Of a stretch of 64,000 nt of DNA, positions 57,618-64,000 are shown one piece after another. Position 1 is the stretch's first letter, and each line of letters opens with the position of its first letter. Under the pieces are notes generated by a model. It saw only the letters and a program-made list of their open reading frames with translations, made no database searches and was not told the origin of the DNA. Both the position numbers and the translations under genes were made by a program. Source of the DNA: Phascolarctobacterium_A sp902463975 (lineage in GTDB: Bacteria > Bacillota > Negativicutes > Acidaminococcales > Acidaminococcaceae); NCBI RefSeq assembly GCF_902463975.1, contig NZ_CABQHJ010000009.1, forward strand, positions 1 through 64,000, given 5' to 3'.

Positions 57618-58171
57618 CGATGATAAATTCTGATGAAACAGTAAAAAATATTACTGCTAAAATTATCAAGAAATATAGTAAAGATAGTCTTGAGGTGTTA
57701 AGTAGTCCCAAATTCAATGATGAAAATACATCTTTTGTCAGTAATGATGTTGTGAGCATGGAAGCTCATAATGAAAGTTACACAAATATCTTAAAAGCTT
57801 ATAGTGAAGAACTTGAAGGCAACATAAGATTTAAAAACAAGTGTAAGGGGTGTTTCTTTTATTTATGCGTTGGAGTAATGGGCAGTATCTGCATTGCTTT
57901 GATTGCAGTATTAGGGACTATAACCTATATGACTTTTAAGTATCAGCATCTTACATTCCAAATCAATAATATAGTTGCTGTGGTAACTGCTATCGGAACT
58001 GCTTTTGTTTCGTCATTTTTCATTATTCCTAAGATCATTACGAAGTATCTGTTCAATCGTAATGAAGAAGAAAATATGATGAACATTATACAGAATATCC
58101 AAAAGCATGATTTGACAATCAGGCAGGACATCAAAGATTTTAGACAAAATAATAATCCAGCAGACTTTTAA
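57614..58171 (+). CDS. Membrane protein coupled to the ImmA/IrrE gene
   Basis: 185 residues, overlapping the peptidase gene by 4 bases. Two membrane spans (CFFYLCVGVMGSICIALIAV and IVAVVTAIGTAFVSSFFII) flanked by hydrophilic helical parts. No known family; likely partner or target of the peptidase. AT-rich. Confidence 0.7.
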   Translation: MTMINSDETVKNITAKIIKKYSKDSLEVLSSPKFNDENTSFVSNDVVSMEAHNESYTNILKAYSEELEGNIRFKNKCKGCFFYLCVGVMGSICIALIAVLGTITYMTFKYQHLTFQINNIVAVVTAIGTAFVSSFFIIPKIITKYLFNRNEEENMMNIIQNIQKHDLTIRQDIKDFRQNNNPADF

Positions 58172-58172
58172 T

Positions 58173-58203
58173 AAAGCCTTGACCTAATCGTCAGGGCTTT
58201 TTC
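58173..58203 (+). terminator. Terminator of the ImmA/IrrE unit
   Basis: AAAGCCTTGAC, CTAATC loop, GTCAGGGCTTT then TTT. Confidence 0.85.
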
Positions 58204-58329
58204 TATACCCAAAATCATACAAGCCGCCCGAAAGTCTAGCCATAATGACGGTAAATGGACTGGATTTCAGGCACAACAAAGGCTAGGTAGTATTGTATAA
58301 TTAAATTGTTCGACAGACGAAAAAAATAC

Positions 58330-58380
58330 TTGACTTTTTGGTAATCATAAATTAAAATGAATTTGTGGTAATCAAAAAGT
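58330..58380 (+). promoter_or_regulatory. Promoter and operator of the ribbon-helix-helix gene
   Basis: TTGACT (58330), 17 bases, TAAAAT (58353). GGTAATCA occurs at 58340 and 58367 as a direct repeat, and ACTTTTTG/CAAAAAGT (58333-58340 and 58373-58380) as inverted arms around the -10, a typical autoregulatory layout for a small dimeric regulator. Confidence 0.65.
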
Positions 58381-58392
58381 GAGGTGAATAAA

Positions 58393-58572
58393 ATGAGTCC
58401 ACGAACAGGTAGACCTAAATCTGATAATCCTAAAGTAAAGCAGCTAGGTGTGCGCTTCGATGAAGAAGCACTTGCTAAATTAGATGCTTTAACTGAGCAT
58501 TATAACGAAACGAGAGTCGAAGTTATAAGGCGAGGCATTGAAAGATTATATACTGATCTACAAAATAAATAA
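58393..58572 (+). CDS. CopG/Arc-type ribbon-helix-helix regulator
   Basis: 59 residues. GRPKSDNPKVKQLGVRFDEE followed by LAKLDALTEHYNETRVEVIRRGIERL gives strand-helix-helix. ATG behind GAGGTG. Probably represses its own promoter and the antirepressor gene downstream. Confidence 0.8.
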   Translation: MSPRTGRPKSDNPKVKQLGVRFDEEALAKLDALTEHYNETRVEVIRRGIERLYTDLQNK

Positions 58573-58609
58573 AGCATTGTCCCAGTCCGTCAAAACAAAA
58601 GACAATGCT
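58573..58609 (+). terminator. Hairpin after the regulator gene
   Basis: AGCATTGTC/GACAATGCT around a 19-base loop without a T-run; possible partial terminator ahead of the antirepressor gene. Confidence 0.4.
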
Positions 58610-58689
58610 CGTATTAAGAAGGTTTCCCTTCATGGAATATTGTAACATGGGGGGGAACATCTTTCAAGTGAAAATTGGAGGTGTTCCAT

Positions 58690-59430
58690 ATGAATGAATT
58701 GCGTATTTTTAATAACGCTGATTTTGGAGATATTCGTACTGTTGAGCAAGATGGTGGAATTTGGTTTGTTGGTAAAGATGTAGCTGAAGCTTTAGGATAC
58801 AGTAACCCTAGCAATGCAGTGATTAGTCACGTTGATGATGAAGATAAGCTGCGTACTCAAATCAAGTATGCAGGTCAAAATCGTGAAGTATCTATCATCA
58901 ATGAATCAGGCTTATACTCTCTCGTGCTTTCCAGCAAACTTCCATCTGCAAAAGCTTTCAAACGTTGGATAACGTCAGAAGTCATTCCTTCCATACGCAA
59001 AACTGGTAGTTATAACAAGCCGTCAAAACAGCCAACAACACAACAGGAGCAGAGGGCGAAAGCTATGCTGCTGAACGCACAGAGCAGGCAGTGTAAGTTG
59101 TGGCTGCGTTTGGCAGAAACAACGGATTTACCTGATTATAAACATATCTGCCAGCAAAAAGCAGCGGAGGTACTGGCTGGCTCTCCTGTACTGCCTATGC
59201 AGAAGGCAGAAAAGAAAACACTTTCTGCTACGGAGATTGGAAAAATTTTGGGCATCACGGCGCACAAGGTGGGTATGTTGGCTAACAAATTTGCGTTAAA
59301 AAGCGATGCTTATGGCAAGTATTTTTATGATAAATCTCCAAACAGCAATAAGCAGGTAGAAACGTTCCGCTATTATGAAGATGCTGTGGAGAAATTTAAG
59401 GAGATTCTGGAAGGCGGTGCTGCAAAATGA
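58690..59430 (+). CDS. Bro-N domain phage antirepressor
   Basis: 246 residues. Bro-N domain: FGDIRTVEQDGGIWFVGKDV, AEALGYSNPSNAV, INESGLYSLVLSSKLPSAK and FKRWITSEVIPSIRKTG. The C-terminal half has a KilAC-like helix-turn-helix (LSATEIGKILGITAHKVGML). Such proteins counter repressors. The ribosome site GGAGG sits in a possible hairpin (GGAACA 58654 with TGTTCC 58682), which may lower translation. Located in the tail operon far from the repressor. Confidence 0.88.
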   Translation: MNELRIFNNADFGDIRTVEQDGGIWFVGKDVAEALGYSNPSNAVISHVDDEDKLRTQIKYAGQNREVSIINESGLYSLVLSSKLPSAKAFKRWITSEVIPSIRKTGSYNKPSKQPTTQQEQRAKAMLLNAQSRQCKLWLRLAETTDLPDYKHICQQKAAEVLAGSPVLPMQKAEKKTLSATEIGKILGITAHKVGMLANKFALKSDAYGKYFYDKSPNSNKQVETFRYYEDAVEKFKEILEGGAAK

Positions 59431-59690
59431 CCGCTTTAGAAGCTTATAAGGCGTTACCGTTTGAACAGCGTGAGCTAGTTGAGCAGATTGAATATAACCT
59501 GGATATAGCCGACCAATGCTTTTCAACTATTAAGGCGATGCTTCCAGATAAAGAAGTAGTTCTTATGATGCTTATGGATAAATACGCTGAAAGTATGCAT
59601 TCGCAAATGCAGGCGAAAGAAGAATTGGAAAAGGCCGGATATAGTGAAGTGCAGATTTTAAACTTGCGTCAGGGATATTGCGGCGAATAA
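59427..59690 (+). CDS. Hypothetical protein coupled to antirepressor
   Basis: 87 residues, 4-base overlap with the antirepressor gene; entirely helical (LEAYKALPFEQRELVEQIEY...). Unknown. Confidence 0.55.
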   Translation: MTALEAYKALPFEQRELVEQIEYNLDIADQCFSTIKAMLPDKEVVLMMLMDKYAESMHSQMQAKEELEKAGYSEVQILNLRQGYCGE

Positions 59691-59705
59691 AATAATTTTA
59701 TGGCG

Positions 59706-59737
59706 AAAGCCGCTTACAGTAGATGTAGGCGGCTTTT
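59706..59737 (+). terminator. Terminator of the antirepressor unit
   Basis: AAAGCCGC/GCGGCTTT with an inner TACA/TGTA pair, then TTTTG. Confidence 0.75.
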
Positions 59738-59757
59738 GTCATACATAGATTGGAGTG

Positions 59758-59967
59758 ATGAAATTGACAAATACCTACACAACTACCCAGGGCGACATGT
59801 GGGACTTGATTGCCAAGCGCTTGTACAATGACGAAGCATCGCTAAACGTCCTGCTGAAAGCAAATCAGCAATACGCTGACATTGTTATTTTTCCGGCGGG
59901 AATTGTGTTGGAGGTGCCGGAGTATACGGCACCGGTAACATCAATGCTGCCACCGTGGAGGCGTTAA
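59758..59967 (+). CDS. Tail protein X (LysM-like)
   Basis: 69 residues. TTTQGDMWDLIAKRLYNDEASLNVLLKAN (in part) and FPAGIVLEVPEY match P2 gpX-type LysM proteins that join the hub. ATG at 59758 is close to GGAG; TTG at 59764 has better spacing and is an alternative start. Confidence 0.88.
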   Translation: MKLTNTYTTTQGDMWDLIAKRLYNDEASLNVLLKANQQYADIVIFPAGIVLEVPEYTAPVTSMLPPWRR

Positions 59968-59968
59968 A

Positions 59969-61024
59969 ATGTTTAAGATGAATGCAAGGTGCTGTTTGTT
60001 AATCATAAAATATAATGATAAGGATATCAGCGCAGACCTGCAGCAATATCTAAAGAATGTAAGCTACACTGATAACATGTCCGGCGAGGCAGATGACCTG
60101 CAGCTTACACTGGAGGATAAAGCTGGTCTGTGGCAATCATCCTGGATGCCGGAAAAGGGCGCGATGCTGGACGTTAGCGTAAAGCTGATTAACTGGCAGA
60201 GCATCGGTGAGCAGGTTGTACGTTTTGGTTTGTTTGAGATTGACGAAATCACCAGCAGCGGAATGCCTAGCGAGGTGCAAATCAAAGCGGTGAGCGTGCC
60301 GGACAACAACAATCTGCGCGGCGCCGAGCGTACACGCAGCTGGGAGAAGGCTGAGCTGAAACGCATTGCTAATGATATTGCAACGGAGGCAGGCTTGACG
60401 CTGTATTACGATGTTAAAGAGTATAATCCTGTTATAGATAGGGCAGAGCAGACGGAACAGTCTGACCTGTCCTTTTTATATAAGCTGTGTGCTGATCATG
60501 GCCTGGCACTCAAAATCTGCGATAAGCAAGTGGTAATTTTTGACGAAGCAGATTATGAAGCGGCTGAGGCTGTGGCGCTGGTGCCGAAGCCTAAGGCTAG
60601 TTATTCTGCCAGCAGCCTAAAGGTGCTGGATATGCTGAAAAGCTACAGCCTGCGCAGTAAAGTGCGTGATGTGTATAAGTCCTGCCATGTTAAGTACCAG
60701 GACAGCAGCACGAAGCAAAAAATTGAGGCTACATTTGCTGCTCCTGATAAAAAGATAGGAAAAACACTGGAAGTCAATGAGCAGGTAGCCAGCATTGCGG
60801 ATGCAGAGCGTCTTGCAAAGAAGAAGCTTCGGGAGAAGAACAGCGATGAGGTTACCGGAAGCTTCAGCTTTTTAGGTAATCCGGAACTGGCGGCTGCTGT
60901 GAATATCCAGCTTAGCGGTTTTGGTGCTTTCGATGGCAAGTATATCATCACCAAGGCACAGCATGATATTAGCAGTGGCTATACAACAAGTATTGATGTG
61001 AGGAGATGTTTAGATGGATATTAA
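59969..61024 (+). CDS. Baseplate hub / late control protein D-like
   Basis: 351 residues. LLIIKYNDKDISADLQQYLKN, SYTDNMSGEADDLQLTLED, then the gpD/gp27-like hub body with ADAERLAKKKLREKN and a C-terminal ITKAQHDISSGYTTSIDVR. Forms the central hub to which the spike attaches. Overlaps gpV by 11 bases. Confidence 0.92.
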   Translation: MFKMNARCCLLIIKYNDKDISADLQQYLKNVSYTDNMSGEADDLQLTLEDKAGLWQSSWMPEKGAMLDVSVKLINWQSIGEQVVRFGLFEIDEITSSGMPSEVQIKAVSVPDNNNLRGAERTRSWEKAELKRIANDIATEAGLTLYYDVKEYNPVIDRAEQTEQSDLSFLYKLCADHGLALKICDKQVVIFDEADYEAAEAVALVPKPKASYSASSLKVLDMLKSYSLRSKVRDVYKSCHVKYQDSSTKQKIEATFAAPDKKIGKTLEVNEQVASIADAERLAKKKLREKNSDEVTGSFSFLGNPELAAAVNIQLSGFGAFDGKYIITKAQHDISSGYTTSIDVRRCLDGY

Positions 61025-61418
61025 CCAGATAAAAAACCTGATTCGCATTGGTACAGTGTCGGCAGTCAATGGCGCATCGTGTAGCGCTCGCGTGGCATTT
61101 GAAGATAAGGACAATATGGTGAGCGCTGAACTGCCAATTATCACTATAGGCAGCCGGCAGACAAAAGCCTATTGGCTGCCTGAGGTTGGTACCCAGGTGC
61201 TGTGTATCTTTCAACCGAATGCGAGCGGCAGCGGCATTAGCAAAGGCTTTGTTATAGGTGCTTTTTACAGTACGCAGGATGCTCCGGTAGAAAGTGATGC
61301 TAGCGTGCGCAGCATTACGTTTGCCGATGGAAGCTTCATTAGGTATCAAAATGGGAATATCGAGATTAATGCCAAAGGGAACGTAATAATTAAAGGTGCT
61401 AACATTTTGCTGAACTGA
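61014..61418 (+). CDS. Baseplate assembly protein V (spike OB-fold)
   Basis: 134 residues. IRIGTVSAVNGASCSARVAF, YWLPEVGTQVLCIFQPNA and a short beta-helix-like end (FIRYQNGNIEINAKGNVIIKG, in part) are typical of gpV spikes of short form. Confidence 0.92.
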   Translation: MDINQIKNLIRIGTVSAVNGASCSARVAFEDKDNMVSAELPIITIGSRQTKAYWLPEVGTQVLCIFQPNASGSGISKGFVIGAFYSTQDAPVESDASVRSITFADGSFIRYQNGNIEINAKGNVIIKGANILLN

Positions 61419-61432
61419 AGGAGGTGATTACT

Positions 61433-61723
61433 ATGCCAAAGGCAACACGCTTAGGCGACAATGACACTGGCCACGATGCCTGCGCGCCTACAGCGCTTGT
61501 TACAGCAAGCACTGATGTTATCATCAATGGTAAAGGCGCTGGCCGCGTTGGTGACAGCTACGCTCCGCATGGGTGTGTAGCGCATCCGACGCATAGCGGT
61601 GTAATTGCCAGCGGGAGTTCGACCGTTTTCATCAACGGCAAGGCTGCTGGCAGAATAGGGGACAGCGTAAGCTGTGGTGGGAGTGTGGCGGTGGGGAGCA
61701 GCAATGTAATGATTGGAGGTTGA
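61433..61723 (+). CDS. PAAR-repeat spike tip protein
   Basis: 96 residues. Repeated DVIINGKGAGRVGDSY and TVFINGKAAGRIGDSV motifs with HGCVAHPTH as metal-binding histidines/cysteine. Caps the spike to pierce the host envelope. AAGGAGGTG ahead of the ATG. Confidence 0.95.
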   Translation: MPKATRLGDNDTGHDACAPTALVTASTDVIINGKGAGRVGDSYAPHGCVAHPTHSGVIASGSSTVFINGKAAGRIGDSVSCGGSVAVGSSNVMIGG

Positions 61724-61727
61724 TATT

Positions 61728-62138
61728 ATGCTTGTAGGTTTCATGGCGGATATACCATTTATCGTATCTAGCCATTATATTCGTACCTTTGATGATTATG
61801 GTCGTGGCAGCGCAGGGCGCTGGGCACAGCATGATATTATCGGCGATAAGCCGGTGCTGGAATTTATTGGTCCGGATGTAGAGAAGATTAGCTTTTCTAT
61901 GCAATTGCGTGCTGATCAGGGCATAAACCCAGCTAAGGAGCTTGAAAAGCTACGAAAGATGCGCGATACAGGTAAATATTTCCCCTTGGTTATTGGTGGT
62001 AAATTAATTACAGATAACATGTGGGTTATTGAAAGCCTGGATGAAAGCGTTTCCTTCTGGGGCAAGTTTGGTAACATTATGAGTGCTAAAGTAAGCGTGA
62101 CGCTGAAAGAATACGCAGGAGGGTTAAAATTATTATGA
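61728..62138 (+). CDS. Tail protein U (P2 gpU-like)
   Basis: 136 residues. MLVGFMADIPFIVSSHYIRT, ARWAQHDIIGDKP-like GRWAQHDIIGDKPVLEFIG and MWVIESLDESVSFWGKFG fit gpU. Ends in a 4-base overlap with the gp25-like gene. I chose the ATG behind GGAGG. Confidence 0.88.
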   Translation: MLVGFMADIPFIVSSHYIRTFDDYGRGSAGRWAQHDIIGDKPVLEFIGPDVEKISFSMQLRADQGINPAKELEKLRKMRDTGKYFPLVIGGKLITDNMWVIESLDESVSFWGKFGNIMSAKVSVTLKEYAGGLKLL

Positions 62139-62452
62139 TTTACGATGTTTTAGCTCAGCCAGTGCAAGGTATTGATTTTGCACCAGCATCAGAAGTTGCG
62201 GAAATCCTGCAAAATCTGCGTACAATAATTACTACCACAAAATACTCTGTGCCGTTGAATCGTGATTTTGGCTTTGACGCAGAAATGTTGGATAAGCCAA
62301 TGAACACCGCTCAGGCACAGCTGCAGTCTGAAATAATCATGGCCATAAAAGCCTATGAACCGCGCGTAACCGTAACCGGTATCACTATTACTGGTACCGA
62401 TAATGGTGTGTTAATTCCGAAAGTGCAGGTGATGATTAACGATGACGAGTAA
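62135..62452 (+). CDS. Baseplate wedge protein, gpW/gp25-like
   Basis: 105 residues. EILQNLRTIITTTKYSVPLNRDFG and the following TAQAQLQSEIIMAIKAYEPRV match gp25-type wedge proteins (P2 gpW). Confidence 0.92.
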   Translation: MIYDVLAQPVQGIDFAPASEVAEILQNLRTIITTTKYSVPLNRDFGFDAEMLDKPMNTAQAQLQSEIIMAIKAYEPRVTVTGITITGTDNGVLIPKVQVMINDDE

Positions 62453-63566
62453 ACTAAAAAGCTTACCTGAGATAGTCTTCGTTGATGCGGATGCAGCAAA
62501 AGTTGAAAGCTACATATTGAGTGAATATGAAAATATAACCGGCAGAAGCCTTGCTAAAGGCGACCCTGTGCGGTTATTTTTATTGACCAATGCGGCGGTA
62601 ATCATCCTGCTGCTCAATAAAATTAATGAGACCGGCAAGCAAAATCTGCTTAGGTATGCTAATGGCAATAACCTGGACCATCTAGGCGCCTTGGTTGGCG
62701 TAGAGCGTATAGCAGCAACGGCCGCAGTGACAACGATGCAGGTAATATTATCTGTTGAACTGGGAAACAGCACAATTATTCCTGCAGGCACAAGGTTTAC
62801 TGCTGGTGACAACGTGTTCTTTGCACTGGATGCTCCGATGATTATCAAGGCCGGACAGACTAGCGGAACGGGCAGCGCCACATGTTTAGATGTCGGCCCT
62901 AAAGGCAATGGATATATAGCAGGGCAGCTCAAAACGCTGGTCGACCCTGTGCCTTATGTAGCGAGCGTAGCCAACATTACAACATCTGAGGGCGGTGCTG
63001 ATGCGCAGACCGATGATAGCTATCGCGAGGATATCCATGGTGCCCCGGAGCGCTTTAGCACGGCCGGGCCTGATGGCGCGTATATCTATCACGCTAAGCG
63101 TGCATCGGCCAAGATAGCTGACGTAACCGTCTGGTCGCCTTCTGCAGGTACCGTGGAGGTTAGGCCGCTCCTAGCTGGTGGCGAGCTGCCTGGCGAGGAA
63201 CTGCTTAATCAGGTCAAAGTAACGCTGGATGACAAGCGTGTACGTCCGCTGACGGACAAGGTGACTGTGCTGGCACCTGAGGTTGTAAATTATAGGATTG
63301 ATGTAAGCTATTATATTGACCGTGATAATGAAACGCAGGCGGGTGCCATTCAAAGTGCTGTTAATAATGCGGTAACAGATTTTGTCCAATGGCAAAAATC
63401 TAAGCTAGGCCGTGACGTCAATCCGTCTGAGCTTATAGCCAGGATTATGGCCGCAGGCGCTAAGCGTGTTACAGTTACTGCTCCGGTATATGCTAAGCTT
63501 ACGCCAACACAGGTAGCTATCTGCAGCAATACGAAAGCTGAACTGGGGGGACTGGAAGATGCTTGA
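62442..63566 (+). CDS. Baseplate protein J
   Basis: 374 residues. ANGNNLDHLGALVGVERI, a jelly-like VDPVPYVASVANITTSEGGAD, TDDSYREDIHGAPERFSTAGP and the C-terminal ISYYIDRD-type VSYYIDRDNE are the J family landmarks. Wedge component. Overlaps gp25-like gene by 11 bases and gpI by 8. Confidence 0.95.
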   Translation: MTSKLKSLPEIVFVDADAAKVESYILSEYENITGRSLAKGDPVRLFLLTNAAVIILLLNKINETGKQNLLRYANGNNLDHLGALVGVERIAATAAVTTMQVILSVELGNSTIIPAGTRFTAGDNVFFALDAPMIIKAGQTSGTGSATCLDVGPKGNGYIAGQLKTLVDPVPYVASVANITTSEGGADAQTDDSYREDIHGAPERFSTAGPDGAYIYHAKRASAKIADVTVWSPSAGTVEVRPLLAGGELPGEELLNQVKVTLDDKRVRPLTDKVTVLAPEVVNYRIDVSYYIDRDNETQAGAIQSAVNNAVTDFVQWQKSKLGRDVNPSELIARIMAAGAKRVTVTAPVYAKLTPTQVAICSNTKAELGGLEDA

Positions 63567-64000
63567 GCTTAAAGACGATTGCTTGCAGCAGATTTTACCC
63601 GGCTCTATTGCCAGCGATAAAAATGTACAGGATGTTGCTAAGGCTATAAGCGCTAAGCTGCAGCATATCAACCGCCAGACAGAGCTTATCTTGCTTTTGC
63701 CTAGGTTAGACGAGCTATCAGAGGCGCTGATTGATGAGCTTGCGTGGCAATACCACGTAGATTTCTACGATTATCAGGCTGATATTGCAAAAAAGCGTGC
63801 CCTGGTGCGTAATGCTATTGCCTGGCATCGCTACAAGGGCACGCCTGCAGCAGTGGAGGAGGTATGTTCAGCAGTATTTCAATCGGCCAAAGTGTTTGAA
63901 TGGTGGGAGTATGGCGGTGTGCCGTACCATTTCCAGGTGCGCCTTATTGAAGAAGGTATACCTGATAAAAGGATTATTGATAACCTGGAGCGCGCCATAC
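63559..64000 (+). CDS. Tail protein I (3' end outside window)
   Basis: 147 codons visible. DELSEALIDELAWQYHVDFYD, KKRALVRNAIAWHRYKGTPAAVEEV (read in part) and FEWWEYGG are typical of P2 gpI. Truncated by the window edge. Confidence 0.93.
   Translation, partial: MLELKDDCLQQILPGSIASDKNVQDVAKAISAKLQHINRQTELILLLPRLDELSEALIDELAWQYHVDFYDYQADIAKKRALVRNAIAWHRYKGTPAAVEEVCSAVFQSAKVFEWWEYGGVPYHFQVRLIEEGIPDKRIIDNLERAI

Larger units (their letters stand above)
27226..64000. mobile_element. Prophage with lambda-like head and P2/Mu-like contractile tail (right end outside window)
   Basis: Integrase beside a tRNA fragment, a repressor/Cro switch, early replication genes, terminase, head, tail sheath, tube and baseplate genes occur in order with no housekeeping genes between. 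The element continues past the right edge, where tail fibre, lysis genes and the right attachment site are expected. Structural genes look intact, so it may be inducible. Confidence 0.95.

Overview
The window reads as a bacterial chromosome segment (1 to about 27,225) followed by the left part of a large integrated prophage (about 27,226 to the right edge, which cuts it off inside the baseplate genes). Gene order and protein features point to a Firmicutes-lineage bacterium, most likely of the Negativicutes: an mraZ-led division and cell-wall cluster carrying the DUF881 protein and small basic protein beside ftsZ, a meso-diaminopimelate-type MurE motif, and strong AGGAGG ribosome binding sites. 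The exact genus is inference.

Region 1-2,800 is AT-rich and holds the end of a RecQ helicase fused to a phosphoribosyltransferase, followed 2 bases later by a DprA-like protein. This resembles ShosTA-type anti-phage toxin/antitoxin pairs with an added helicase. A two-way terminator separates it from a lactate/malate dehydrogenase-family gene and a DUF1858 gene on the minus strand. From 4,269 to 18,155 runs the cell-wall and division cluster (mraZ, rsmH, ftsL, murE, murF, mraY, murD, murG, murC, ddl, ftsQ, DUF881, sbp, ftsZ). ftsI, ftsW, murB and ftsA are absent from their usual slots. Then come nrdR, a small secreted protein, pgeF, a hydrolase, a lipoprotein cyclophilin, and the phoH-ybeY-cdd-era-corC-recO run. 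In that run era and the CorC-like gene lack any usable ATG/GTG/TTG start and appear to begin at ATA (or ATT) and ATC behind perfect Shine-Dalgarno sequences.

The prophage sits in a tRNA-Arg(UCU) gene, whose 3' fragment marks the left junction. Next to the minus-strand integrase lies an accessory array, all on the minus strand: a RhuM-family gene and two different Abi_2 (AbiD/AbiF-like) HEPN proteins. Each of the three genes is followed by a decayed or partial copy of the 3' end of the phage repressor gene; the intact repressor stands at the head of the array. Each Abi_2 gene has its own sigma-70-like promoter and a roughly 75-85 nt structured leader. The two leaders differ in sequence but share one plan: a small hairpin, then a long hairpin whose loop is complementary to the -10 region of its own promoter. 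This is the best candidate in the window for a little-described system, in line with AbiF proteins being toxins paired with an RNA antitoxin and related to Cas13 ancestors.

The rest of the prophage is a divergent repressor/Cro switch with four related operators, about twenty-five small early genes (two XRE-type regulators, an excisionase-like protein, a PC4/YdbC-like ssDNA-binding protein, dUTPase, an HUH replication initiator, RusA, a DUF1492 late regulator), a structured non-coding stretch that may contain cos, a lambda-type head module (Nu1-like and gpA terminase, portal, ClpP-like protease with nested scaffold, gpD, gpE, gpZ) and a contractile P2/Mu-type tail and baseplate module (sheath, tube, frameshifted tail chaperone, tape measure, gpX, gpD, gpV, PAAR, gpU, gp25, gpJ, gpI). 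Three separately regulated inserts interrupt the tail operon: an antisense 36-residue membrane peptide, an ImmA/IrrE peptidase with a membrane protein, and a ribbon-helix-helix/Bro-N antirepressor unit.
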